IMG/VR virus record: IMGVR_UViG_3300045921_000146
Coordinates: 33,515 to 97,514 of that record
Origin: a virus
DNA: 64,000 bases
Strand: one strand, 5' to 3'
The notes under the pieces are model-generated. The model was not told where the DNA came from. It made no database searches and was given only the letters and a program-made list of their open reading frames with translations. The number at the start of each line of letters is the position of its first letter. The first letter of the stretch is position 1. The translations under genes and the position numbers were made by a program. Below, piece after piece: positions 55,607 to 64,000 of this stretch.

Positions 55607-57859
55607 ATGGCTACCAGACAAATAAAAGTAGTTATTACTATCAACGACGGACAAACTAAAAAATTAGACGAGTTTGAACGTAAAGTTCGCAGGTCAGGAA
55701 AGGCTGTAGAACAAGTAAACGATAAACTACTAAAATTTAACAGAACGCTATTCTCTACAACCGCCCTGGTAGGAACTTTGGGCGGAGCTTTCATGGGCAT
55801 TAGCAACTTGATTAATCGAGGAGCTGATTTTTCTAGAGCTGAAGAGTCTTTTCGTAGAGTGTTCGGTCCGAAGTCTGACGTTTCTAAAATGATTGGAAAT
55901 TTTACTGACGTAGCTGTAGACGAAGTAGCTGCAATGACTCAAGCTATTCGTTTGAGTAAGAATGACATAGGCTTAGATAGCGCACAAATTTCTCAAATAC
56001 TTGCTGCAGGCGCAGTAGCGGCTAAAAAGGCTAACGTTGATACCGCAGAAGGAGTAAGGTTAGTTACTGAAGCAGTAAGAACTGGCAATATTGAAGCCTT
56101 AGATAATTTAAATATAATTAATAAAGGCGGTACAGCTTTTCAAGCGTACGAATCTGCCATTCGAGCTGCAGCAGGGACTATGGGACCGGCAGCTTTAGCT
56201 ATTAAACGTAAGTCTGAAGCTGTTAAACTTTTAATGGCAGAGACCAAAGATTATATGTTTGGTACTGCAGATTTAAAAGATCAATTGGTAGGGCTTAGAA
56301 ACAGCGTCACTCGGGCCACAGCAAGGTTAGGGGAGTTTTTAGGTAAAGCTTTAGCTCCACTTACAGAGACCATGAAAAAAGCTGCGGATAGCGCAGCAGA
56401 ATTTTTCTCTAAAATGAAAGAAAATAAAACCTTTTTAGAGATGACTAAACGAGTGCTAGGTGCTGCGGCAGCAGTAGGAACGTTACTTGTCACTCTAGCT
56501 AGTTTAAAACTTATAGTTTTCGGCCTAACATTGGCCACAGCCGGAATACCTGGACTAATTGCAGCAGTAGCTGCAGGTAGTATTTTCTTTATGGGATTTG
56601 AAAAAACCATAAGTAAAGTGGGTTCGGCACTTAAGACAGTAGGCTCTGCTATTGCAGGCGTATTTCAATTAGTATCCAGTTTCGACGAAAAAACTGGCCT
56701 AGGCACTATGGACAAGAAAATAGCAGATTTAATGGTGTCTATAGGATTAATGACTAAAAAAACTGATGAGTTTGGAAACGTTGTTTACGACGGATTTCTA
56801 GTCAACTTAAGCAGAGGATTAATCTTAACGAAAAAACTTGTTGTAGGATTTAAAGATGGCGTAGTATCTGCAGTTAATGCAATACTAAGCCCATTTAAAA
56901 AGTTAATAGACACGGTTAAAAATTTACTTAATATGGATACTGGGCCTTGGGCTCACGGACTCCTAGATTCAGCAGAAAGTATAGGAAAGGCTTTAGGTAT
57001 TTTTGGTGCCATAATAGGAGGATTAAAACTACTTAAAATGGGCGGCAGTTTTATCAGCTCTTTGAATCCTTTTTCGGGAGGTTCTAGAGATGGTAGTATG
57101 TCGAAGCCTTTTTATGTAGTTCCTCTAGGTAGTATGGCGAGTGCTGGCAAAGGTTTACTAGATAAAATTTCCTCTTATAATCCCCTTAGTAAAGGTAATC
57201 TAGCTGTAATTTTGGCTAAATTCGGAAAATTGGGGGAAGTCGTAGGCGCAGTAATTAGACCTTTTATGTCTTTAGTTGGAGTTTTGGGTAGAGTTGTCAT
57301 TGGATTAACCACGCTACCTGGAATATTAGCCGGAGCAGTAGCTGCTATGGCTGGAATACTAGTAGGCAAAGGTATTAATAGCTTATTAGAAAAATACACT
57401 CAAGGAACTAATGCTGATGGATTTCAAGGAAATGCCGTTGAACGAGCTATGTTCTGGTTGGATAAAAAAACTGGAATGCTCGGAGGACAAGCAGATAAAT
57501 TTGCTCAATATCAAGCAACTATAGCGCAAGCCGATAAAGTAAAAGCGGATATGTCTCCTCAAGGTATGACAAGTCAAGTCACTACTCCTAGAGTATTTGG
57601 GGAAGAAGTTGACAAAATAGATATGCTCACCGAGCAAATGATGCAACTCAAAGGTAGCCAACAAGCCGAGATGCAAAAACAAATCGAACAAGCTTTGAGT
57701 GCAAGTTCTGAGGGCGGCGCTAAAATTACTCAAGATGAGATGGCTAAGTTAAGAGCTTTTGTAGAGGCTCTAAATAGTTCTGACGTAGCTAAGTACACTA
57801 GACAAATGGCAGAAAAATTAGACCAAAACGGTATGACCTTTAGTAGAAGGATGAACTAA
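55607..57859 (+). CDS. Tape measure protein
   Basis: 750 residues. N-terminus (TINDGQTKKLDEFERKVRRSGKAVEQVNDKL) and the usual mix of helices with several hydrophobic stretches (AAAAVGTLLVTLASLKLIVFGL; IPGLIAAVAAGSIFF; LAGAVAAMAGILVG). It sets tail length: by the usual 0.15 nm per residue, roughly 110 nm. It comes right after the frameshifted chaperone, as expected. Confidence 0.85.
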   Translation: MATRQIKVVITINDGQTKKLDEFERKVRRSGKAVEQVNDKLLKFNRTLFSTTALVGTLGGAFMGISNLINRGADFSRAEESFRRVFGPKSDVSKMIGNFTDVAVDEVAAMTQAIRLSKNDIGLDSAQISQILAAGAVAAKKANVDTAEGVRLVTEAVRTGNIEALDNLNIINKGGTAFQAYESAIRAAAGTMGPAALAIKRKSEAVKLLMAETKDYMFGTADLKDQLVGLRNSVTRATARLGEFLGKALAPLTETMKKAADSAAEFFSKMKENKTFLEMTKRVLGAAAAVGTLLVTLASLKLIVFGLTLATAGIPGLIAAVAAGSIFFMGFEKTISKVGSALKTVGSAIAGVFQLVSSFDEKTGLGTMDKKIADLMVSIGLMTKKTDEFGNVVYDGFLVNLSRGLILTKKLVVGFKDGVVSAVNAILSPFKKLIDTVKNLLNMDTGPWAHGLLDSAESIGKALGIFGAIIGGLKLLKMGGSFISSLNPFSGGSRDGSMSKPFYVVPLGSMASAGKGLLDKISSYNPLSKGNLAVILAKFGKLGEVVGAVIRPFMSLVGVLGRVVIGLTTLPGILAGAVAAMAGILVGKGINSLLEKYTQGTNADGFQGNAVERAMFWLDKKTGMLGGQADKFAQYQATIAQADKVKADMSPQGMTSQVTTPRVFGEEVDKIDMLTEQMMQLKGSQQAEMQKQIEQALSASSEGGAKITQDEMAKLRAFVEALNSSDVAKYTRQMAEKLDQNGMTFSRRMN

Positions 57860-58614
57860 TGATTAAGCCTTTTCCAAAAAGACAGGATGATTTAGGCGAC
57901 GTTACAGATTTACAACAGGACAATTTGAGCGTCGCAGCTCTTTTTACTGTCAACGAAGACGGTACAATTAATCAAGACCCTAGAGGAAAGTTTTTACTTA
58001 ATCCTAGTAGCGTAGAAGATGCTAAAACTTCTAACTGGAACCCTCAACCTACTCCAGGTCAAAGCGACGCACCTTTACAATGGATGGGAGGTAGTCCTAG
58101 AACAGTTAGTTTTACTGCTTTAGTTACTGCAGAAACTTCTGACCTAGTTATTAAAGGTTTGGATAAACCTAATTCCCCCAGTCTAAATTCCGGCTTTTTG
58201 GGCAAAGTATTCAATGGTTCTATAGCTTCAGCATTTGCTAAAGTTATTGACCCTCCTCCGCCCAGAGCGTTAGACTCAAACGGAGAATTTAAAGCTTTAG
58301 ATATTTCAGGAGTGTTGAATTATTATAGGTCTTTGCTGTACCCAGTTTACGATAATCCTAAGAATCCTCAAAGACTGGAGAGCAGTCCACCACTGCTAGT
58401 TTTTCTTAACGGTAGCAGCGTAGCTAAATTTGCTTACGGGGTAGCTGGAGAAAACCTTAGAATACACGACAACCATGACTTGTGGGTATTGACAAGTTTA
58501 AAAATTAAGATCACTAAACAGTCACCTAATTTAGCTCCTATAGAAGCTGAAGTAGATTTCCAACTTATGCAGTATAATATTAAGTCTTTTGACCGACGTA
58601 GATTCTTGGAGTAA
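57859..58614 (+). CDS. Baseplate/tail-tip protein
   Basis: 251 residues, beta-rich, with a fold-like sequence GGSPRTVSFTALVTAET and a final strand block (LWVLTSLKIKITKQSPNLAPIEAEVDFQLMQYN). Position after the tape measure points to a hub-proximal or LysM-type tail protein. No catalytic motif. Confidence 0.65.
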   Translation: MIKPFPKRQDDLGDVTDLQQDNLSVAALFTVNEDGTINQDPRGKFLLNPSSVEDAKTSNWNPQPTPGQSDAPLQWMGGSPRTVSFTALVTAETSDLVIKGLDKPNSPSLNSGFLGKVFNGSIASAFAKVIDPPPPRALDSNGEFKALDISGVLNYYRSLLYPVYDNPKNPQRLESSPPLLVFLNGSSVAKFAYGVAGENLRIHDNHDLWVLTSLKIKITKQSPNLAPIEAEVDFQLMQYNIKSFDRRRFLE

Positions 58615-58616
58615 TT

Positions 58617-58937
58617 ATGGCCAATTTTAAAACGTTATCAAGATACACTGGCGGCATATTAGAAAAAAATAGGTCGGGCCAAGATTTTTTAACTCTACGA
58701 TTACCTTTAAATTTAGAGCCTTCAGACGGAGACGTTTTCGTAAAAATTACTCAAGACTTACTCAACAGGCCAGACTTAATTTCTTATAAAGCTTACGGTA
58801 CTCCAGATTTACACTGGGCCATATATGAGTTTAATGGAATACGAGACCCTTTATTTGAACTACAAATTGGACAAATACTAAGAATACCAGAAATAAATAG
58901 AGTATTATTAGCTATACAAAAACTAGAGGATCAATAA
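58617..58937 (+). CDS. gp53-like baseplate wedge protein
   Basis: 106 residues. YKAYGTPDLHWAIYEFNGIRDPLFELQIGQILRIPE matches the T4 gp53/LysM-like wedge pattern ('Y.t.dl.W.I...N...dp...l..G..L.IP'). It likely joins adjacent baseplate wedges. Confidence 0.65.
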   Translation: MANFKTLSRYTGGILEKNRSGQDFLTLRLPLNLEPSDGDVFVKITQDLLNRPDLISYKAYGTPDLHWAIYEFNGIRDPLFELQIGQILRIPEINRVLLAIQKLEDQ

Positions 58938-58938
58938 T

Positions 58939-60567
58939 ATGTCTTTAGACTACAGAAAATTTAAAACTCCATATTTTGAAATATCTGTAGGCGATTCAAA
59001 AGGTACTAGAATGGTGAACCTTCCTCACCACATAATTCGCCTGATTAAGAGGGTAGAGATTATAGAAACTTGGGAAGAAAACGCTTTTAATACAATACAC
59101 ATTACTTTCGTAGAAGGTTCTAGAGAACCTGCAAGTGCTGACGCAAGCCGAGGCACAGACGGACTGTATAAAATAGCTTCGTATGATACTGGTAAAACGG
59201 ACATGAATTTGTCAGGGTCTCTCACTAACAGAACAGGTATTATAACTGATCTAAGATTTAGTGGCAGTTCTGGAATTACTTTTATTACCGGCGACGAAAA
59301 AAGAAATAAAGCTATAGACACTTCTCTACAAAAAAACGTAATAAATGAGCAAACTACTAGAAGCTACCAACGAGAAGAGAGTAGACCTAGATTCTTGTTT
59401 CAGGAAAGAAATCAAGTTAAAGTTACTTGGGGGTATAAAGAAGACCCTCAGTCCAGACGTAGCATTAGAACCTACATTATGGTAGTTTCAGTTAGATACC
59501 CAGAGTCGGGACAAGTAGAAACAACTATAACCTGTCAAGATACAGGCGCCGCTTTAGACCAAATTACTACGTCTAAAGGCGTACCTTTCGGGACTAGAAT
59601 TACAACCCCTAAAGGTTCTTCTATAACAGAATTTAAAGATAGCACTACTGAAGAACTCATTAGGAACATAGCGACTAGATTAAAAATTCCTGCAGTAGTT
59701 AGCAAGAATTTACCTGTCCCAACTTTAGATGAAAATCATCAAAAAGTTTGGTTAGCTGAAGAATCTTTTCAGCAGTTTATGACTAGATTAGCTAAGTATA
59801 ATAATTGTTATTTTAAAGTTGTGCCTGATAAAGAGTCAGGAATAGATACTCTTTATTTTGTTAAAAAATCAGATTTTGAAAAGCGAATATTAGTTAATAG
59901 ACAGTTGTTAACTTATAAAGCTCCTAATTCTATTATTAAGAATGCTAGTATAAGAGTGGATTTTGGCGTAGACCAAGGAACTACAGTTAACGGTATTAAT
60001 TCTAACGGTAAAAACGAAGCTTCAAAAGTAGAGGACATTTTGGAGGTTGTGCACCTTACTGACGGAAAAGAACCAGGGTTTACTGATAGAGACCCGACGA
60101 GCCCGACAAACGCAATTTCAGCAGCTCAAGGAGCGGCAGAATTGACTGGAGGAGCTGCAACTGGAAAATTCGTAATTACCCCAGACTCCAACCCAAAAAA
60201 CAAAGAATCTTTCGCTGAATGGATTGAGGAAGGCGCAGCAAGGGTTATACAGCTTGATTTGACTACTATAGGGTTCACTAGGCTTACCCCAGGCACAATC
60301 GACGTAGCAGGGCTTGGAGTGCGTTATAGCGGAAAATACAGGGTTATGACGGCTACTCACATTATTAGCGCAGACAGTTACGAAACTCGGTGCCAAGCTA
60401 CTAGTATGACAGTTGGGGCTGGAGGGCTAGTTTCTCCTGCAGCCTTAGTAGAACAAGACAGCACAAACGATAACGAAACAGTTACTGTTAGAGCTTTTAC
60501 TAGGCCAGACGAGGACCAAGGCCAGACCTCTGAGATACAAAAACAGCTAAGAAAACTTAGGGAATAA
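58939..60567 (+). CDS. Baseplate hub protein, gpD/gp27-like
   Basis: 542 residues. Sequence such as NHQKVWLAEESFQQFMTRLAKYNNCYFKVVPDKES and IVKDFGV-type strands is characteristic of phage hub proteins of the gpD (late control D) type; the mid-part carries the conserved 'W-x-x-E-S-x-x-Q-F' pattern. It makes the ring that caps the tube and holds the spike. Confidence 0.75.
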   Translation: MSLDYRKFKTPYFEISVGDSKGTRMVNLPHHIIRLIKRVEIIETWEENAFNTIHITFVEGSREPASADASRGTDGLYKIASYDTGKTDMNLSGSLTNRTGIITDLRFSGSSGITFITGDEKRNKAIDTSLQKNVINEQTTRSYQREESRPRFLFQERNQVKVTWGYKEDPQSRRSIRTYIMVVSVRYPESGQVETTITCQDTGAALDQITTSKGVPFGTRITTPKGSSITEFKDSTTEELIRNIATRLKIPAVVSKNLPVPTLDENHQKVWLAEESFQQFMTRLAKYNNCYFKVVPDKESGIDTLYFVKKSDFEKRILVNRQLLTYKAPNSIIKNASIRVDFGVDQGTTVNGINSNGKNEASKVEDILEVVHLTDGKEPGFTDRDPTSPTNAISAAQGAAELTGGAATGKFVITPDSNPKNKESFAEWIEEGAARVIQLDLTTIGFTRLTPGTIDVAGLGVRYSGKYRVMTATHIISADSYETRCQATSMTVGAGGLVSPAALVEQDSTNDNETVTVRAFTRPDEDQGQTSEIQKQLRKLRE

Positions 60568-60568
60568 T

Positions 60569-61435
60569 ATGTATAAAGTGAAAAGTACTAGCGGTTTGCA
60601 TAAATATGCAGGCCGTTCAAAAGCTGTAGTTTTGGATAATAGAGACCCTTTTAATCGAGGGTATATTATAGTAGACCACCCTGTTACAGGGCCTACAGCT
60701 TGGATACCCTACCTAAAAAACCCTACAATATTTGACGTACCTAGTATAGGGGACGTTGTTTACGTAGAGGCAGATTGCGGAGACGGGCAGTACCCTGTTG
60801 CTTGGGGTAATATTACTAAAGGCGCCAAAGACGATAATAATACCCCTTCAGAATTTAAAAGAGATATTCCTACTAATAGAGGTATTAAAACCCCTGGCGG
60901 CCATAAGTTAGAAATGGACGACGGAATAGCGACTGTAACTGCTAACCCTAATGACAAGCAGTTTACTACTGAAAGTAGAGGAATTAGAGTTACTAGTACT
61001 GCAGGTAATAAAATTCATATTGTAGAAGATTCTTCTGCTGGACAACAATACATATTATTACAAACAGCAAACGGTAATTTTATTAAGTTAGACTACAAAG
61101 AAGATAAACTTACTGTAAACGTTTTAAAAGATAAACAAGAGACTGTAGGACAGAACTCTTTAGAAGAAGTGTCAGGAAATAAGTCAGAGAACATAGGTGG
61201 AAATTTAACTATAGAGGTAGTTGGTAATTGCGACATTACTTGCGCAGAGGCTAACGTAACCGCTTCAGGTAACACTAATGTAACAGCCGGAGGCAACATA
61301 GTTATGACCGGCTCTCAAATTCAGCTTAACGGCGCAGCTTCTGGAATTACTACTGAAAATTCACACTTAGGCGTTATTGATTTAATTACCGGAGTACCAG
61401 TAACAGCAAGTACTACCGTTAAAGCAGATGTATAA
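60569..61435 (+). CDS. Central spike protein (gpV/gp5-like)
   Basis: 288 residues: an OB-fold part (SKAVVLDNRDPFNRGYIIVDHPVTGPTAWIPYL, GDVVYVEADCGDGQYPVAWGNI) followed by an all-beta tail rich in Asn, Gly, Thr and Val (NLTIEVVGNCDITCAEANVTASGNTNVTAGGN), as in trimeric spikes with a beta-helix. It is the needle that first punctures the outer membrane. Confidence 0.8.
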   Translation: MYKVKSTSGLHKYAGRSKAVVLDNRDPFNRGYIIVDHPVTGPTAWIPYLKNPTIFDVPSIGDVVYVEADCGDGQYPVAWGNITKGAKDDNNTPSEFKRDIPTNRGIKTPGGHKLEMDDGIATVTANPNDKQFTTESRGIRVTSTAGNKIHIVEDSSAGQQYILLQTANGNFIKLDYKEDKLTVNVLKDKQETVGQNSLEEVSGNKSENIGGNLTIEVVGNCDITCAEANVTASGNTNVTAGGNIVMTGSQIQLNGAASGITTENSHLGVIDLITGVPVTASTTVKADV

Positions 61436-61443
61436 GAGGTTTT

Positions 61444-62004
61444 ATGGCTTTGTCAGTATCAGGTTATAACGCATTGTTATTAACTAAACTTCAAAGTCAA
61501 AGTTTTAACGGACACTTCTTTAACGGACCTAAGCTTCCAGAATTCACTTTAGCAGTAGCTACAGGAGTAGTTAATACTGCTTTAACAGTTACGGGCCAAG
61601 TAACGTCTCCCTCTAATATTGGAATGAGTTCTGGCTCAGGTATTACCGTTAGCGATTCAGCTATAGCAGCTCAGATAAAGTCTGAATGCATTGCAGCTTT
61701 CGGACAAGAGGGGCCAGTACTACAACAATTTTGCCAAGCTATAGGGGAAGCTACTGCTGAACACTTCGCAACGGCTACACTTTCTTCAGATACCAACGGC
61801 CCGGCCACTTTCGCTCTTTTTGCTACTGTTAATAACGCAATGGCTAGTGCTATTCAAAGTGCTGCCAGTTTTAACGGTACTTTTTGGCCAGCTTTTTGTA
61901 CTGCTATAGCTAACGGGATATGTGATAATTCAGCAAATGGAACAGGAACTTTGTCTGGCGCAAGCGGAGACGGAGTAGGCCCTGGAATAGTGATTATAAG
62001 CTAA
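61444..62004 (+). CDS. Hypothetical baseplate-region protein
   Basis: 186 residues, Ala/Thr/Gly-rich and helical (IAAQIKSECIAAFGQEGPVLQQFCQAIGEATAEHFA), Ser/Gly-rich C-terminus. It resembles small baseplate or spike-associated proteins by position only. Confidence 0.55.
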   Translation: MALSVSGYNALLLTKLQSQSFNGHFFNGPKLPEFTLAVATGVVNTALTVTGQVTSPSNIGMSSGSGITVSDSAIAAQIKSECIAAFGQEGPVLQQFCQAIGEATAEHFATATLSSDTNGPATFALFATVNNAMASAIQSAASFNGTFWPAFCTAIANGICDNSANGTGTLSGASGDGVGPGIVIIS

Positions 62005-62024
62005 TTAATAATTGAGGAGCAACA

Positions 62025-62438
62025 ATGTCTAAAATTAGTTCTGCTAAAGAAGCCTTAGAAATTAGGTTAGGAGCAGATGCAGCGTTCCCCATTCAAGGGA
62101 ACTTCAAACCTGTAAAAGGTATTGAATTATTGCTACAAGATATACAAAGACTATTATTGACTATTCCCGGCGAACGACCAAACAGACCTCAGTTCGGATG
62201 TACTCTGAGAAACCAGATTTGGGAAAACTTAGATACGGCGGCACACAACGGAAAAGCTTCTATTAGAGAAGCTATAGAGAGGTTTGAACCTAGAATTAAC
62301 CTTACAGGTATTTCTAGTATTGTTAATCAAAATACTGGACTTATTACTTTTAATATTCAGTTTTTAATTATTCAAGACGACACTCCTGTAAACCTAATTT
62401 TCCCTTTTAGAGCTGGAACCAGCTTATCATTTTCGTAG
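62025..62438 (+). CDS. Baseplate wedge protein, gp25/gpW-like
   Basis: 137 residues. FPIQGNFKPVKGIELLLQDIQRLLLTIPGERPNRPQFGCTLRNQIWE is the classic gp25/gpW motif (G-E-R-x-x-R-P-x-F-G-C-x-L...I-W-E), which joins wedges and starts sheath assembly. GAGGAG precedes the ATG. Confidence 0.88.
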   Translation: MSKISSAKEALEIRLGADAAFPIQGNFKPVKGIELLLQDIQRLLLTIPGERPNRPQFGCTLRNQIWENLDTAAHNGKASIREAIERFEPRINLTGISSIVNQNTGLITFNIQFLIIQDDTPVNLIFPFRAGTSLSFS

Positions 62439-62447
62439 AGGTAATTT

Positions 62448-64000
62448 ATGGCAAATATTAGTACAAATAAAGACATTGATTACGTAACGAAAGATTATAA
62501 CTCAGTAGTGGACGCTCTTATATCGTTTGCTAACGTTAATTACGGACCCGGCACTTCTGCCAATAGACTTTGGACTAGTTTCAACGCAGATTCTTTTTCT
62601 AGAAACTGGTTGGAAATCGTAGCTTTCGTTGCCGACGCTTTATTTTTCTACTTAGATAACCAAGCAACTCAAAGTTACTTACAGACTGCAACAGTTCGTA
62701 GCGCAATTAGAAATATAGCTAAGCAGTTCGGATTTACTCCTGCTTCGGCTACTAGCGCATCTGGAGTCGTTCAGTTTACCACAAATGCCGGAGGAGTAAT
62801 TCCTAGAGGCACAAGACTTCAATCTAGTACTGGAGTTAATTTTTACTTAACTAATGACGTAGTAGCTCCTGTAGCAGGTACTTATAACGGCACAGTTATT
62901 CAAGGGGAATTAGTATCTGAAACTTTTGTAAGCACAGGAATTCAGAATGAAGAGTTTACTCTCCGAGGTCCAAACGTTATTACAGATTTAACAAATTTAA
63001 ACCCTTTGGATATTACACCTAGACTTACTGTAGGTGGTAATAGTTACTCTTTAGTCGATAGTTTTATTAGACATAACGGAGAAGATACTCCAGCAGTCAA
63101 AGACTCTCTGGGGAACATTATTGGAGGCGGAGGTAGAGTATTTACTCTAGATGAACGCCCTAATGGAAAACCTTTTGTAGAATTCGGAGACGGAGTATTT
63201 GGAAGAAAATTAGCTTCTGGAGAAACCGTAGCAATAACTTACAGAACTGGCGGAGGCTCGTCAGGTAATATATCTGCACAAAGTTTGAACACTATGTTAG
63301 ACTCTAACGTTATTGTAACGTCGGTAACTAACCCAGCAGATTTTAGCGGAGGCGCAGACGAACAGTCTATTGAACAACTTAGACAGTTAATTCCAGCAAG
63401 CTTACGAACTCTTGACAGAGCAGTTACAGGACCAGACCACTCAGACATACTAGTTTCTAATTTTAGCGAAGTATTTGCAGCTTCTACTGAGTTAAATACT
63501 ACTGACCCTGGCGTAGATATTAATATTTACGTGGTACCTCAAGGTTTAGGAATTCAAAAAATTTCTGACAATATTATTTTAAGAAACCGCCTAGCTAGTT
63601 TTCTCGACAGAAGAAAAATGGTTACAGTTCAATTCCAAATCTTAGACGCATTTGGAGTAGAAGCTTTAGTATCCTTTGAAGTGTTTATTACTGATACAAC
63701 CAGTAAGAATACAGTTAGGCAAGCTATAGTGACTGCCCTTACTCAGTTTTTTAATTTAAGTTCTGGAGGCCCTCAAGGAGCAGGAATAGGATTTGCCGAA
63801 CCTATACTACTTAAGGACGTGGGCAACCTTATAGAAAATATCGACGGAGTAGAAAGATTTGAAATTAAAAGACTAACCTACTCTCCACGAGTACAAAAAA
63901 ATACTGTAGGTTTAATTACAGATTACAATACTAGTAAAGTTACAGTATTCCCTAACGTACAAGAAAGAGAGTGGTTATTTGCTGCTTCAGGACAAGAAAC
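62448..64000 (+). CDS. Baseplate wedge protein, gpJ/gp6-like, truncated by window edge
   Basis: I translated this frame by hand; about 517 residues are visible, starting MANISTNKDIDYVTKDYNSV, with GAGG upstream, 10 bases after the gp25-like gene. It matches the large wedge proteins next to gp25 (AFVADALFFYLDNQATQSYLQTATVRSAIRNIAKQFG; ERPNGKPFVEFGDGVFGRKL). It would form most of the wedge frame; the C-terminus lies outside the window. Confidence 0.85.
   Translation, partial: MANISTNKDIDYVTKDYNSVVDALISFANVNYGPGTSANRLWTSFNADSFSRNWLEIVAFVADALFFYLDNQATQSYLQTATVRSAIRNIAKQFGFTPASATSASGVVQFTTNAGGVIPRGTRLQSSTGVNFYLTNDVVAPVAGTYNGTVIQGELVSETFVSTGIQNEEFTLRGPNVITDLTNLNPLDITPRLTVGGNSYSLVDSFIRHNGEDTPAVKDSLGNIIGGGGRVFTLDERPNGKPFVEFGDGVFGRKLASGETVAITYRTGGGSSGNISAQSLNTMLDSNVIVTSVTNPADFSGGADEQSIEQLRQLIPASLRTLDRAVTGPDHSDILVSNFSEVFAASTELNTTDPGVDINIYVVPQGLGIQKISDNIILRNRLASFLDRRKMVTVQFQILDAFGVEALVSFEVFITDTTSKNTVRQAIVTALTQFFNLSSGGPQGAGIGFAEPILLKDVGNLIENIDGVERFEIKRLTYSPRVQKNTVGLITDYNTSKVTVFPNVQEREWLFAASGQE

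Noticed and set aside
55607-57859. Minus-strand frames in the tape measure region
   Set aside because: They are shadows of a strong coding frame and have no start signals.

Overview
The window is a contiguous, AT-rich piece of a large tailed bacteriophage with a contractile tail (myovirus). A tail sheath gene, tail tube genes, gp25/gpJ-type baseplate wedge genes, a terminase, a portal and a capsid gene all lie on one strand. Nearly every base is coding, with stop/start overlaps and strong Shine-Dalgarno sites. A Gram-negative host is likely: several genes encode lipoboxes, cleavable signal peptides or a small beta-barrel ending in Phe, and sigma70-type promoters (TTGACA-17-TATATT) are present. 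The coiled-coil lipoprotein at 20.5-21.8 kb reminds me of Bdellovibrio-group surface lipoproteins, but that is a guess from memory. Both ends cut through genes (DNA polymerase on the left, a baseplate wedge protein on the right), so this is an internal part of a genome longer than 64 kb.

Layout. (1) 1-17.5 kb, leftward: DNA replication, recombination and repair (Pol I-type polymerase, DnaQ-like exonuclease, ATP-dependent ligase, primase-polymerase/helicase carrying an intein in its P-loop, ERF annealing protein, RecB-like nuclease, uracil-DNA glycosylase). The block also holds a ClpP-like protease, a SemiSWEET-like membrane protein, a Cys-cluster/HTH protein, a lytic transglycosylase and a MoxR ATPase/VWA pair. 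(2) 17.5-25 kb, leftward: about 20 very small genes, many exported (lipoproteins, secreted proteins, membrane peptides, a small outer-membrane-like protein), ending in three tandem paralogues with Ser/Arg repeat tails. (3) 25-26 kb: a gene-poor kilobase with 15-bp and 9-bp tandem repeats and T7-promoter-like sequences. (4) 26-29.3 kb, rightward: small accessory genes including a GP88-family protein. (5) 29.5-32.6 kb: two divergent clusters of small paralogues ending in an 'LYG' motif, fired from one palindromic double promoter that appears to give leaderless mRNAs. (6) 32.9-64 kb, rightward: a structured non-coding leader, then DNA packaging, head, neck, tail and baseplate genes in the usual order.

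How the parts fit. The left block copies and repairs the genome. The envelope genes probably modify the infected host's surface. The LYG family looks like a phage-specific set of small beta-rich effectors or regulators. The right block builds the virion: terminase, portal, scaffold, capsid, adaptors, sheath, three tube-like proteins, a frameshifted tail assembly chaperone, tape measure, hub, spike and wedge. The most novel-looking parts are the LYG family with its divergent leaderless promoter, the three SR-repeat paralogues, a pair of matched 17-bp AT-only palindromes, and the repeat-rich region with T7-like promoter cores. All function calls come from reading motifs by eye; no database search was possible.
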